Positions 37,757 to 46,901 of a stretch of 64,000 nt of DNA are shown piece by piece; the first letter of the stretch is position 1; every line of letters begins with the position of its first letter. The notes beneath the pieces were generated by a model. It made no database searches and was not told the origin of the DNA. It was given only the letters and a program-made list of their open reading frames with translations. Source of the stretch: Xanthomonas arboricola pv. guizotiae (GTDB lineage: Bacteria; Pseudomonadota; Gammaproteobacteria; Xanthomonadales; Xanthomonadaceae); the NCBI RefSeq assembly GCF_002940205.1, contig NZ_MDSK01000027.1, forward strand, positions 1-64,000. Direction: 5' to 3'. A program made the position numbers and the translations under genes.

Positions 37757-39002
37757 TCGACGCCGCGCATCTGCGCTGTTGGTGGCGGTGTTGTTGGCAG
37801 CAACCGGCACTACGCCTGCACAGGACAGCGCTGCATCAGCGGTAGACCCGCAGTTCGTGGCGATGGAAACCCTGGTCAGTGGCGATTGCTGGGGCCAGTG
37901 GCCGAACGACGTGCTGGCGGCAGTAAGCCAGTGCAAACCGGCCGAGCGGAACCGCATGGCGTTGCAGGTGCTCGACGATGCCGACGGCCCGGCACGCGTC
38001 GGCAGCACCGACGCATTCTGCAGCGACGCGCGTTGCGCCCCGCTGGCACAAGTGCTGCAACGCGCACCGGCGCAACAGCTGTTATTGCGCACGCCGCCGG
38101 CACGCATCGATGCAGTGCTGGCAGCGCTGGATCAGGCCCAGGCACGCGCACGCGTCAGCATCGAGCCGTTGGTGCAAGCGCTGCCGGCACCGGTTGCGCC
38201 GGTCACCCTCGCACCCGGCGTGCGCTACTGGCGGCAGGCGCTGAGCGGCCCGCAACCGGTGATGCTGCATCTGGTCGAAATCGACCTCGCCACGCCGGGT
38301 CTGCAGTTGGTCGGCACGTGTGGCGCGCACAGCGGCGGTGGCGAATTTCTCGCCAATCCCACCACCGCGTTCGTGCGTAATGCTGGCCTGGCAGTGGCGA
38401 TCAATGCCGACTACTTTCTGCCGTTCGATGGCGGGCATCTGTTCGACAAGGCGTTCGTGCCGGCCACAGGGCAGGGCGTCACCGCCGAAGGCTTGGCGAT
38501 CGAAGACGGACGCATCGACTCGGCGGCAGCCACCACGGACAAGCGCGTCAACGCAGCGCTGTGCGTCAGCAAGCGCGAGGTGGTGCGCATCGTGCGTGGC
38601 AGTTGCCCCAGCGGCACGCGCCTGGGCGTAGGTGCCGGCCCGTTGCTGCTGCTCGACGGCAAGCGCCAGCCGCGCGAAGCCAGCCGCGCCGCGTATTACA
38701 ACGGCCCCGAACCGCGCAGCGCGCTGGGCCTGGATCGGGCCGGCAAGACGCTGTGGATGGTGGTGGCCGACGGCCGCCAGCCCGGCTACAGCGCCGGCAT
38801 GAGCCTGGATGCACTCACCACGGTGCTGGAGCAGCTCGGCGCCACTGCGGCGATCAACCTGGATGGCGGCGGCTCCAGCACCCTGGCCGCGCGCGTGGAC
38901 GGGCGCGTACGCGCGCTCAACCGGCCCATCCACACCGGCATTCCGGGGCGCGAACGCCCGGTCGCTAACCAGTTGGGAGTGCGCGTCGCCCCACAACCCT
39001 GA
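37746..39002 (+). CDS. Secreted phosphodiester glycosidase family protein (NAGPA-like)
   Basis: 418 residues with a signal peptide (ALLVAVLLAATGTTPA). The C-terminal 250 residues form the NAGPA/DUF2233 domain: VMLHLVEIDLATPGLQLVGT, AVAINADYFLPFDGGH, GAGPLLLLDGK, RSALGLDRAGKTLWMVVADGR and AAINLDGGGSSTLAARVDG. The family includes the enzyme that uncovers mannose-6-phosphate by removing GlcNAc from a phosphodiester, and bacterial exopolysaccharide-associated proteins. The start overlaps the end of the TonB receptor remnant by 11 bases, so both belonged to one unit under the ROK regulator. Predicted substrate: a sugar-1-phosphodiester glycan. Confidence 0.85.
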   Translation: MRSDRRRASALLVAVLLAATGTTPAQDSAASAVDPQFVAMETLVSGDCWGQWPNDVLAAVSQCKPAERNRMALQVLDDADGPARVGSTDAFCSDARCAPLAQVLQRAPAQQLLLRTPPARIDAVLAALDQAQARARVSIEPLVQALPAPVAPVTLAPGVRYWRQALSGPQPVMLHLVEIDLATPGLQLVGTCGAHSGGGEFLANPTTAFVRNAGLAVAINADYFLPFDGGHLFDKAFVPATGQGVTAEGLAIEDGRIDSAAATTDKRVNAALCVSKREVVRIVRGSCPSGTRLGVGAGPLLLLDGKRQPREASRAAYYNGPEPRSALGLDRAGKTLWMVVADGRQPGYSAGMSLDALTTVLEQLGATAAINLDGGGSSTLAARVDGRVRALNRPIHTGIPGRERPVANQLGVRVAPQP

Positions 39003-39058
39003 GGCCCGCCACATGCCGCGGTACCATTGGTGGTTTGAACCACGGTCCGCGCCACGCC

Positions 39059-39838
39059 ATGAAGATTGCCTCCTGGAACGTCAACTCGCTCAACGTGCGC
39101 CTGCCGCACCTGCAACAGTGGCTGGGCACGTTCGCACCCGACGTGGTCGGCATCCAGGAAACCAAGCTGGAAGACCACAAGTTTCCGGATGCCGCGCTGG
39201 CCGAGCTGGGCTACCGCAGCGTGTTCTGCGGGCAGAAGACCTACAACGGCGTGGCGATCCTGTCGCGCTCGCCGGCGCTGGACGTGCAGATGGGCATCCC
39301 CGGTTTCGACGACGTGCAGCAGCGCGTGATCGCCGCCACCGTCGATGGCGTGCGCATCGTCAACCTGTATGTGGTCAACGGCCAGGACGTGGGCACCGAC
39401 AAGTACGCCTACAAATTGCGTTGGCTGGCTGCAGCGCACGCCTGGATCGCGCAGGAGCTAAAAACCTATCCGCAGCTGGTGGTGCTGGGCGACTTCAACA
39501 TCGCCCCGGATGCGCGCGACGTGCACGATCCGGCCGTGTGGAACGAGCACCACATCCTTACCTCCACCGACGAGCGCGCCGCGTTGGAACAACTGCTGGC
39601 GCTTGGCCTGCACGATGCGTTCCGCTTGCACCACGATGACGCCGAGCAGTTCAGCTGGTGGGATTACCGCCAGGCCGGCTTCCGCCGCAATCTCGGCTTG
39701 CGCATCGACCTGACCCTGGTCTCGGAGGCCTTGCGCGCACGCGCGGTGGACGCAGGCATCGACCGCGAGCCGCGCACCTGGGAGCGCCCCAGCGATCACG
39801 CACCGGCGTGGGTGCGGCTGGCGGAGGTGGGCGCATGA
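39059..39838 (+). CDS. xth: Exodeoxyribonuclease III
   Basis: 259 residues from the ATG at 39059. Endonuclease/exonuclease/phosphatase fold with all family motifs: KIASWNVNSLNVRLPHL, GIQETKLED (metal Glu), VLGDFNIAPDARDVHDP (catalytic Asp and Asn), FRRNLGLRIDLTLVS and the catalytic His in RPSDHAPAWV. It acts as an AP endonuclease and 3'-exonuclease in base excision repair. The next gene overlaps its stop codon by four bases. Confidence 0.95.
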   Translation: MKIASWNVNSLNVRLPHLQQWLGTFAPDVVGIQETKLEDHKFPDAALAELGYRSVFCGQKTYNGVAILSRSPALDVQMGIPGFDDVQQRVIAATVDGVRIVNLYVVNGQDVGTDKYAYKLRWLAAAHAWIAQELKTYPQLVVLGDFNIAPDARDVHDPAVWNEHHILTSTDERAALEQLLALGLHDAFRLHHDDAEQFSWWDYRQAGFRRNLGLRIDLTLVSEALRARAVDAGIDREPRTWERPSDHAPAWVRLAEVGA

Positions 39839-40272
39839 GCGAGCGCCATCTGCGTCGCAGCACGCACAAGGTGGGCGATATCACGCTGGGGCCGGTGCAC
39901 CGGCTGAGTTGCCACTGCGGCGCGGTGCAGATCGCTCTGGATCTGCCGCATGGGCTGCTGGACCCGCGCCGTTGCGACTGCTCGATGTGCCGACGCCGCG
40001 GCGCCATCGTCGCCTCGGTCACGCTGGACGGCCTGCACGTGCTGCAGGGCGAAGAGGTGCTGCGCTTGTACCAGTTCAACACGCATGCGGCGGCGCATTA
40101 TTTCTGCGGCGTGTGCGGCATCTACACGCATCATCGGCGCCGCTCCAATCCCGATGAGTACGGCTACAACGTCGGTTGCCTGGAGGGCGTCAATCCGTAT
40201 GCGCTGAATATCGCCGTGCCGGTGGAAGATGGCGTGCATCACCCAGCCGATCGCGTTGCGGCCAATGGCTGA
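39835..40272 (+). CDS. GFA-family zinc-binding protein
   Basis: 145 residues with the zinc-binding cysteine pattern of the glutathione-dependent formaldehyde-activating (GFA/CENP-V) fold: LSCHCGAVQ, RRCDCSMCRRRGAI and YFCGVCGIYTHHRRRSNPDEYGYNVGCLEG. Most bacterial members have no proven substrate, and formaldehyde activity should not be assumed. Translationally coupled to xth (ATGA overlap). Confidence 0.87.
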   Translation: MSERHLRRSTHKVGDITLGPVHRLSCHCGAVQIALDLPHGLLDPRRCDCSMCRRRGAIVASVTLDGLHVLQGEEVLRLYQFNTHAAAHYFCGVCGIYTHHRRRSNPDEYGYNVGCLEGVNPYALNIAVPVEDGVHHPADRVAANG

Positions 40273-40277
40273 AACGC

Positions 40278-40303
40278 CAACGCCCGGGCAGGCCCGGGCG
40301 TTG
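40278..40303. terminator. Hairpin between convergent genes
   Basis: Perfect 11-bp stem CAACGCCCGGG/CCCGGGCGTTG with a 4-base loop, just after the GFA gene and before the stop of the convergent glsB-like gene at 40334. No T run on either side, so it is a likely but not classical bidirectional terminator. Confidence 0.6.
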
Positions 40304-40333
40304 TATGACGCGACGTGTGTCTGACGCGATGCG

Positions 40334-40585
40334 TTAGCGCACGCGGCCGCGCGTGAACAGATTGACGATCGCCAGCAGGATCACCGCACCCACCAGCGAC
40401 CACACGAAGGTCCACAGCGTGATGGCCTGATTGATGCCGCCGCCGAACAGGAAACCGGCGATCAGCGCGCCGACGATGCCGACCACGATATTGAGGATGA
40501 TGCCTTGCTGCGCATCGCGACGCATGATGATGCTGGCCAGCCAACCCACGATGCCGCCGACGATCAACCAGATGATGATGCCCAT
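40334..40585 (-). CDS. GlsB/YeaQ/YmgE family stress-response membrane protein
   Basis: 83 residues, three hydrophobic helices with the Gly-rich pattern of the transglycosylase-associated family: WLIVGGIVGWLASIIMRRDAQQGIILNIVVGIVGALIAGFLFGGG, then a third helix VWSLVGAVILLAIVNLF. Small inner membrane proteins of unknown mechanism, often induced under stress. Start at the ATG at 40585; the preceding AGGAGTT (minus strand) serves as ribosome site. Confidence 0.9.
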   Translation of the reverse strand: MGIIIWLIVGGIVGWLASIIMRRDAQQGIILNIVVGIVGALIAGFLFGGGINQAITLWTFVWSLVGAVILLAIVNLFTRGRVR

Positions 40586-40711
40586 GTTGCCGAACTCCTC
40601 ATTCGATTGCACCGGAAGTAGTGCATGGGCGCCATTCAACGCAGACCGGCGTGAAGTGACTGTCGAGCGCTGCCACCTACGCATGCGGCGGTTGTGCTTG
40701 GTGCACGCAGC

Positions 40712-41308
40712 GTGACAGCGCACGCGAGCTGGCACATCGGCCCGGTACAGCTGTGGCTGCGCCCGCACCGGCCTGGCGAGCGCGGCGAACCGCAGGCGCG
40801 CGAGTTGCTGGGCCAGGCCCTGGCCCTGCAACCCGACCAGGTGCCGCTGCGGCGCGACGAGCGCGGGCGTCCTTCGCTGCAGCCGGCCTTGCCCGATCGG
40901 GACACCGGCTGGAGCCATAGCGGCGACTATCTGCTGGTCGGCCTGGGGCGGGGCGTGCGGCTGGGGGTGGATCTGGAACGCATCCGCGCCCGCCCGCGTC
41001 TGCTGGAGATCGCGCAGCGATTTTTCCATGCCGACGAGATCGCGTTGCTGGCCGGCCTGCAGCCGGACGCGCAGCAGGCGCTGTTCTTCCGCCTGTGGTG
41101 CGCCAAGGAGGCGTTGCTCAAGGCGTATGGGCATGGCCTGTCGTTCGGCCTGCATCGGCTCGCCTATGCAGTGGCGCCGGACGGCGCATTGCAGTTGCAG
41201 TGGTGCGACCCCGCGCTCGGCCAGGCCACGCGTTGGCAGTTGCACGAATGGTGGCCCGCACCGGACTGCCGCGCTGCGCTGGCGTTTTACCCGCTGCCGG
41301 CCGAATAG
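40712..41308 (+). CDS. 4'-phosphopantetheinyl transferase superfamily protein
   Basis: 198 residues from a GTG at 40712 (another GTG six codons upstream is possible). Sfp/HetI-type motifs: GWSHSGDYLLVGLGRG, VRLGVDLERIRARPRL with the metal-binding Asp-Glu pair, FFHADE and the hallmark WCAKEALLKAYGHGLSFGL. Such enzymes transfer phosphopantetheine from CoA to carrier proteins. No polyketide or peptide synthase lies in the window; in xanthomonads possible targets include the pigment (xanthomonadin) and siderophore carriers. Confidence 0.87.
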   Translation: MTAHASWHIGPVQLWLRPHRPGERGEPQARELLGQALALQPDQVPLRRDERGRPSLQPALPDRDTGWSHSGDYLLVGLGRGVRLGVDLERIRARPRLLEIAQRFFHADEIALLAGLQPDAQQALFFRLWCAKEALLKAYGHGLSFGLHRLAYAVAPDGALQLQWCDPALGQATRWQLHEWWPAPDCRAALAFYPLPAE

Positions 41309-41416
41309 CCGCAGCGATCGCTTTACTGCGTGGCTGCACAAGCGCGCGCTGCGTCCCGGACCGGGGTGCAGCGCGTGCCGGCCGTGGATGCTTGCGGTGG
41401 CGGCCCGACCGGCGTC

Positions 41417-43003
41417 TCAGGCACGTTCCGGCCGCGCTGCGGCGTGCGGCAATATCGGTTGACGGAACTGCGCCACCCCATCCAGATCGCGCAAGGTCAC
41501 CGTCAGCACGCCGGTGCGTGCATCGATCTCCACTTCGCCGAAGAACTGGAATCCTGCCAGCGGCGACAGGTTGGGTGCGGGCGGCGCTTTCTGGAAGATC
41601 ACCGTCGGCCCGAAGGTGGCATCGAGCGTATTCGGGCCGAAGCTGCCGGCATTGAGCGGGCCGGCCACGAATTCCCAGAACGGCTCGAACTGCTGGAACG
41701 CCGCGCGATCCGGGTGGTAGTAATGCGCCGCGCAATAATGCACATCGGCGGTCAGCCACAGCGTGTTGCGAATGCGCGCCGTGCTGATGAAACGCAGCAG
41801 CACGGCGATCTCCTGTTCGCGCCCGCGCGGCACGCCCGGATCGCCATTGGCGATCGCCTCCCAGCGCGTGCGGCCCATAGCGTCCTGCCCATCGGGCACC
41901 TGCAGGCCGATCGGCATGTCGGCGGCAATCACCTTCCATTGCGCGCGCGAGCCGGCCAGTTCGCGCTGCAGCCAGGCCAGTTGCTGCGGGCCCAGAAAGG
42001 CCGCGTCCGCGCCCGGCTGCGGCTGCAGGTTGTCGCTGTTGGCGCCGCGATAGCTGCGCATGTCGAGCACGAACACATCCAGCAGCGGGCCGTAACTGAG
42101 CTTGCGGTAGATGCGTCCGTTGCCATCGGCATGCACGCTGCGCATCGGTGCGTATTCCAGAAATGCCTGCCGCGCACGAGCGGCCAGCACCCCGATATCG
42201 CGCACCCGATAGCGCTCGTCCAGCTGCTTGCCGGGCGACCAGTTGTTGGTGGTTTCGTGGTCGTCCCATTGCCAGACCTGCGCCACCTCGGCATTGAAGC
42301 GGCGTACATGCTCATCGAGCAGGTTGTAGCGGTAGTTGCCGCGGAATTCGTCCAGCGTTTCGGCCACCTTGCTCTTGGCCGCGGTGGTGAGGTTGCGCCA
42401 GCGCTTGCCTTCTTCCACGATCAGCTCGGCCGGGATCGGGCCGTCGGCATAGATGGTGTCGCCGCTGTGCAGGAAGAAATCCGGGTTGCGCTCGCGCATC
42501 GCGCTGTAGATACGCATGCCGCCGATGTCCGGATTGATGCCGAAGCCCTGGCCGACGGTGTCGCCACTCCAGACAAAGCGCACATCGCCACGCGCCTGCG
42601 GCGCACTGCGCAGATGGCCGTGCACCGGCGCGCTCAGGACGCCGTTGTCGGCATCTTCGAAGCGCACCCGGTAGAAGATGTCCTGATCGCGCGGCAATGC
42701 GCCCAGATCCACCCGCGCAGTGAAATCGTGCGCCGGCGAGGCCACAGGTCCATCCACGCGACGCGCCTGACGCAGGCCCGGGCGCGTATCCCATTCCACC
42801 CGCAGCCGTGCCGGCCGGTCGCAGCGGCTCCACAGCAGCGCCCGGCCATCCACGACATCGCCGCTCTGCACCCCATCGGTGATCAGCGGCCGCCCGGACG
42901 GCGCGGCCAGGCTGCGCGTGGACCAAGCGGCGGTGGCCGGCAGCAACAGGCCGGCAGCCAACCCTTGCAACACGCGGCGGCGGGCGGGATCGGAGGCGGT
43001 CAT
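41417..43003 (-). CDS. phoD: PhoD-type alkaline phosphatase/phosphodiesterase
   Basis: 528 residues. A twin-arginine leader (DPARRRVLQGLAAGLLLPATAAW) directs Tat export. The PhoD N-terminal domain (PLITDGVQSGDVVDGRALLWSRCDRPARLRVEW) and metallophosphatase domain are complete: VRFVWSGDTVGQGFG, FFLHSGDTIYADG, QVWQWDDHETTNNWSPG, VFVLDMRSYRG and LWLTADVHYCAAHYYHP carry the Fe/Ca ligands. It releases phosphate from organic phosphoesters in the periplasm. Stands alone on the minus strand. Confidence 0.9.
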   Translation of the reverse strand: MTASDPARRRVLQGLAAGLLLPATAAWSTRSLAAPSGRPLITDGVQSGDVVDGRALLWSRCDRPARLRVEWDTRPGLRQARRVDGPVASPAHDFTARVDLGALPRDQDIFYRVRFEDADNGVLSAPVHGHLRSAPQARGDVRFVWSGDTVGQGFGINPDIGGMRIYSAMRERNPDFFLHSGDTIYADGPIPAELIVEEGKRWRNLTTAAKSKVAETLDEFRGNYRYNLLDEHVRRFNAEVAQVWQWDDHETTNNWSPGKQLDERYRVRDIGVLAARARQAFLEYAPMRSVHADGNGRIYRKLSYGPLLDVFVLDMRSYRGANSDNLQPQPGADAAFLGPQQLAWLQRELAGSRAQWKVIAADMPIGLQVPDGQDAMGRTRWEAIANGDPGVPRGREQEIAVLLRFISTARIRNTLWLTADVHYCAAHYYHPDRAAFQQFEPFWEFVAGPLNAGSFGPNTLDATFGPTVIFQKAPPAPNLSPLAGFQFFGEVEIDARTGVLTVTLRDLDGVAQFRQPILPHAAARPERA

Positions 43004-43440
43004 GGCATCCTCGATGTGTCTGGCAGCGGCCTGCAGATATAGCGCCGCCGTCTTACCGGCGCGTGTCCATCGCGCTGCATGATGCGCCCGGCCTGTGGGG
43101 ATGGATGCAGCCACCGCGTTGCGCGGCACGCACCGCAAGCTCTGCGCGGCAAGGGCGTGCAGAGCGGTCCACGCGCGCTGCGACGGTCGCGGAGATCGGC
43201 AGAAGCAGGCTGGTGGATGCGGGCATGAAGTCGCCACCACCGGCGCCAGCACGGCGCAGACTCACGCCTCCACCGCACCGGCCTTGCCGTCTTCGACCAC
43301 CAAGCGCGTCGACGTCGCGACCGTGGCCTGGCGGTCGCGGCGGTCGGAGATGCCTTGCGGGCGCGTTTCCATCCGGCCCGGCGTCAGCGCCACCGCGACA
43401 TCGCCACGGGTTTCGCCTTCGGCATGCGGACGATCCTGCC
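43004..43440. other. Region upstream of rsmG, no firmly supported gene
   Basis: Between the phoD start and the octamer repeat. On the minus strand an open frame of about 55 codons ending at 43262 reads [34 protein letters not shown] and [21 protein letters not shown], which has protein-like composition but no proper start (only GTG codons inside the octamer repeat) and no recognised family. I leave it as unresolved. Confidence 0.35.
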
Positions 43441-43480
43441 CACGCACCCACGCACCCACGCACCCACGCACCCACGCACT
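43441..43480. repeat. ACGCACCC octamer tandem repeat upstream of rsmG
   Basis: Nearly five perfect copies of the 8-base unit ACGCACCC, ending about 30 bases before the rsmG start codon at 43511. Such a run is prone to slippage and lies where the promoter or leader of rsmG would be. Confidence 0.85.
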
Positions 43481-43510
43481 TGCACCCCGCCCAGCTGCGA
43501 TAATCGCGGC

Positions 43511-44152
43511 ATGAACGATGCCGCACTTGCCCCCGATGTAGCCGCTGCGCTGGCCAATGGCCTGCAGGCCCAATCCCTGGATGCGGCCTTCGCCGCGCCG
43601 TTGTTGCGCTATCTGACGCTGCTGGTGCGTTGGAACAAGACCTACAACCTCACCGCCGTGCGCGACCCGCGCGAGATGGTCACCCGCCATCTGCTCGATT
43701 CGCTGGCCATGCAGCCCTACATCGCCAGCGGCACGCTGGCCGATCTGGGCACCGGCCCCGGCCTGCCCGGCATTCCGCTGGCGATCACCCGCCCGCAGCT
43801 GCAGGTGACCCTGGTGGAAAGCAACGGCAAGAAGGCCCGCTTCATGCGCGAGGCGCTGCGCCAGCTGGCGCTGGGCAACGCGCGCGTGGCCGAGTCGCGT
43901 GCCGAGGCGCTGGACGAACCGGCCGCCTACGACCATCTCACCGCGCGCGCGCTGGATACGCTGGCCGGCATCATCGCCGTTGGCGGCCACCTGCTGCGCC
44001 CGGGCGGCAGCCTGCTGGCGATGAAGGGCATCTACCCGCACGAAGAAATCGCCGCGCTGCCAGCTGGCTGGAGCGTGGGCGAGGTGCATCCGCTGCAGGT
44101 GCCCGGCCTGGACGGCGAGCGGCATCTGGTGATGGTGCGCAAGGCAGGCTGA
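43511..44152 (+). CDS. rsmG: 16S rRNA m7G527 methyltransferase RsmG
   Basis: 213 residues from the ATG at 43511. Motifs: [34 protein letters not shown] at the N-terminus, the SAM-binding [41 protein letters not shown] and LLAMKG. It methylates G527 of 16S rRNA; its loss gives low-level streptomycin resistance in other bacteria. In many bacteria parA/parB follow; here a DUF885 gene does. Confidence 0.95.
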   Translation: MNDAALAPDVAAALANGLQAQSLDAAFAAPLLRYLTLLVRWNKTYNLTAVRDPREMVTRHLLDSLAMQPYIASGTLADLGTGPGLPGIPLAITRPQLQVTLVESNGKKARFMREALRQLALGNARVAESRAEALDEPAAYDHLTARALDTLAGIIAVGGHLLRPGGSLLAMKGIYPHEEIAALPAGWSVGEVHPLQVPGLDGERHLVMVRKAG

Positions 44153-44287
44153 AGCGGCCGGCCTGTCCGGTCGTGCGCATTCCGCAATCCCTAATCCCCC
44201 ATCCCCGCGCTGGGACTTCCGGCCCATGGCAGCTGCCGCCCGGGCTGCCATGATCGGACGTTCGATCCGAACGCAGGCCGCCCGCAC

Positions 44288-46108
44288 GTGACATCTTCCC
44301 TCGCCGCCGCACTTTCGCTCGCCCTGCTGGGCGCAAGTTTCGCCGCCACCTCGGCGCAGGCCGCCGCACCGGCACCAGCGGCGCCCGCCACGCTGACCGC
44401 CGAGCGCCCCGCCGATGCGCGCTTCCGCGCCATCTACGAAAAAGAGTGGAGCTGGCGCCAGGCCGAGACCGGCCAGGCCGACGAAGACAGCGACACCACC
44501 GGCGACAATACCCATCTGCCCGATGTCGGCCCGGCCGCGCAGCAGGCGCGCCTGGCGGTATGGGACGGCGTGCTCAAGCAGCTCGACGGCATCGACCCGA
44601 AACAGCTCTCGCCCGCCAACCAGGTCAACTACGCCATCTACCGCCCGCAGGTGGAAAACCTCGCCGCCGAGGTGCGCCTGCGCCTGTACGAGATGCCGTT
44701 CAATTCGGACAGCTCGTTCTGGTCCAACCTGGGCTTCATGGCGCAGCGGCCGATGAAGACCGCGGCCGAGTACCGCGCCTATATCGCGCGCCTCAACGAT
44801 GTGCCGCGCTACTTCGACCAGCAGACCGCCAACATGCGCGCCGGCCTGGCGCGCGGGTTCAGCGTGCCGCGCGCGGTGCTGGATGGCCGCGACGTGTCCA
44901 TCGCCACCGTGGCCGAGGTCAAGGATCCCACCGCGTCCAGCTTCTATGCGCCGTTCAAGCAGCTGCCGGCGCAGATCCCCGCCGCCGAACAGGCGCAGTT
45001 GCGCGCACAGGCCGAGGCCGCGCTGAGCAATGCGGTGCTGCCGGCCTACAGCAAGCTGCTGAGCTTTTTCCGCGACGAGTACATGCCCAAGGCGCGCACC
45101 ACGCTTGCGGCCGAAGCGCTGCCCGACGGCAAGGCGTTCTATCGCCAGCAGATCCGCGAATACACCACGCTGGACCTGACCCCGGAGCAGATCCACCAGA
45201 TCGGCCTGGACGAGGTGGCGCGCATCCAGGCGCAGATGGACGCGATCATCCAGCAGGTCGGTTTCAAGGGCAGCTTCGCGCAGTTCCTGAGCGTCCTGCG
45301 CACCGATCCGCAGTTCTACGCCAAGACCCCGCAGGAACTGCTCGATCGCGCCGCGTGGATTTCCAAGCGGGTGGACGGGCAGGTCGGCAGGTTCATCGGC
45401 ACGCTGCCGCGCGGGCGTTTCACCATCAAGCCGGTGCCGGACGATATCGCCCCGTTCTGGACCGCCGGCCGCGGCGGCGCCACCACCTACTGGGTCAACA
45501 CCTACAACCTGCCGTCGCGGCCGTTGTACAACCTGCCGGCGCTGACCCTGCACGAGTCTTCGCCCGGGCATTCGCTGCAGGGCTCGCTGGCACTGGAGCA
45601 GGGCGATCAGCCGGCATTCCGTCGCCAGAACTACATCTCCGCCTATGGCGAGGGCTGGGCGCTGTACACCGAAAAGCTGGGCCAGGAGATGGGCATCTAC
45701 GAGACCCCGTACGAAGAGTTCGGCCGGCTCACCTACGAAATGTGGCGCGCCTGCCGGCTGGTGATCGACACCGGCGTGCACCACGACGGCTGGAGCCGCG
45801 AGCAGGCGCTGGCCTACCTGCGCGAGCGCACCGCGCTGAGCGAGCACGAGGTCACCACCGAGGTGGACCGCTACATCTCCTGGCCCGGCCAGGCGCTGAG
45901 CTATAAGCTGGGCGAGATCAGCATCGTCAAGCTTCGCGCCGAGGCCGAACAGGCGCTGGGCGACCGCTTCGACATCAAGGCCTTCCACGACGCGGTGCTG
46001 AAGCAGGGCTCGGTGACCTTGCCGGTGCTGGAGCAGCAGGTGCGCGCCTTCATCGCCGAGAGCAAGGCGCGCCCGGCAACGTCCAAGCCCAGCGCCGCCG
46101 CGCCCTGA
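44288..46108 (+). CDS. DUF885 family secreted metallopeptidase-like protein
   Basis: 606 residues from a GTG at 44288, with a signal peptide (SLALLGASFAATSAQAA). The DUF885 domain fills the rest. The zinc-binding-type motif TLHESSPGHSLQG is near residue 420 and YGEGWALYTEKLG follows, together resembling an HExxH-like site altered to HESxPGH, as is typical of this family. A Pro/Ala-rich tail ends the protein. Related proteins are periplasmic dipeptidases or carboxypeptidases; the exact substrate is unknown. A large tandem duplication begins at its 3' end. Confidence 0.85.
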   Translation: MTSSLAAALSLALLGASFAATSAQAAAPAPAAPATLTAERPADARFRAIYEKEWSWRQAETGQADEDSDTTGDNTHLPDVGPAAQQARLAVWDGVLKQLDGIDPKQLSPANQVNYAIYRPQVENLAAEVRLRLYEMPFNSDSSFWSNLGFMAQRPMKTAAEYRAYIARLNDVPRYFDQQTANMRAGLARGFSVPRAVLDGRDVSIATVAEVKDPTASSFYAPFKQLPAQIPAAEQAQLRAQAEAALSNAVLPAYSKLLSFFRDEYMPKARTTLAAEALPDGKAFYRQQIREYTTLDLTPEQIHQIGLDEVARIQAQMDAIIQQVGFKGSFAQFLSVLRTDPQFYAKTPQELLDRAAWISKRVDGQVGRFIGTLPRGRFTIKPVPDDIAPFWTAGRGGATTYWVNTYNLPSRPLYNLPALTLHESSPGHSLQGSLALEQGDQPAFRRQNYISAYGEGWALYTEKLGQEMGIYETPYEEFGRLTYEMWRACRLVIDTGVHHDGWSREQALAYLRERTALSEHEVTTEVDRYISWPGQALSYKLGEISIVKLRAEAEQALGDRFDIKAFHDAVLKQGSVTLPVLEQQVRAFIAESKARPATSKPSAAAP

Positions 46109-46860
46109 CCCAGGCCAACGCTCCGCTCCACGTAGGAGCGAACCCGGCCGCGACGCCGTCCCGACGCTGGCACCGCCATGGCTTGGATCATCCAGGTGAT
46201 CGCTGGCACCGACGCCCCGCGCGATGTGAGCGAAACCGGCATTCCGGCGTGATGTCCTCGATCCGACCGGACGGCGTCGCGGCCAGGTCCGCTCCTACGA
46301 CGCTGCGTGCCGAATTTCCCCGGCCCCCGGAGACGCATGCGCCCCTGCTGCTGCGTCGCACCGCCGCTTCCCGACCCAGGCCAACGCTCCGCTCCACGTA
46401 GGAGCGGACCCGGCCGCGAAGCCGTCCCGACCCTGGCGCCGCCATGGCTTGGATCATCAGGTGATCGCTGCTGGCGAACGATGCCCCGTGCGCTGCGCGC
46501 GCGCAACCGGCATCCCGGCGGGATGCCATCGATCGGGCCGGGCGGCGTCGCGGCCAGGTCCGCTCCTACGACGCTGCGTGCCGAATTTCCCCGGCCCCCG
46601 GAGACGCATGCGCCCCTGCTGCTGCGTCGCGCCGCCGCCCCGACCCAGGCCAACGCTCCGCTCCACGTAGGAGCGGACCCGGCCGCGAAGCCGTCCCGAC
46701 CCTGGCGCCGCCATGGCTTGGATCATCAGGTGATCGCTGCTGGCGAACGATGCCCCGTGCGCTGCGCGCGCGCAACCGGCATCCCGGCGGGATGCCATCG
46801 ATCGGGCCGGGCGGCGTCGCGGCCAGGTCCGCTCCTACGACGCTGCGTGCCGGGCCGTGC
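46109..46860. repeat. Tandem duplication of a 266-269 bp unit, about 2.8 copies
   Basis: Units begin with ACCCAGGCCAACGCTCCGCTCC at the end of the DUF885 gene and repeat with the GTAGGAGCG landmark at 46132, 46398 and 46667, giving periods of 266 and 269 bases. Within each unit GTAGGAGCGGACCCGGCCGCG near the left is the inverse of CGCGGCCAGGTCCGCTCCTAC near the right, so each unit is a REP-bounded hairpin cassette. Copies 2 and 3 are almost identical; copy 1 has several differences (GAACCCGGCC, and a changed centre). Copy 3 is cut off at about 46850. Apparent ORFs here are repeat artefacts. Confidence 0.88.
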
Positions 46861-46901
46861 ATGCGATTGTGTAACTGCCCCGGCCCCGATACGCTGCGCC
46901 C

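Noticed and set aside
43262-43450. Minus-strand gene of about 60 codons ending at 43262
   Set aside because: Composition is protein-like, but the only starts lie inside the ACGCACCC repeat and no family is recognisable.
46183-46798. Several ORFs of 70-110 codons on both strands in the tandem duplication
   Set aside because: The same peptides recur in each repeat copy and come from GC-rich repeat DNA without a ribosome site or conserved domain.
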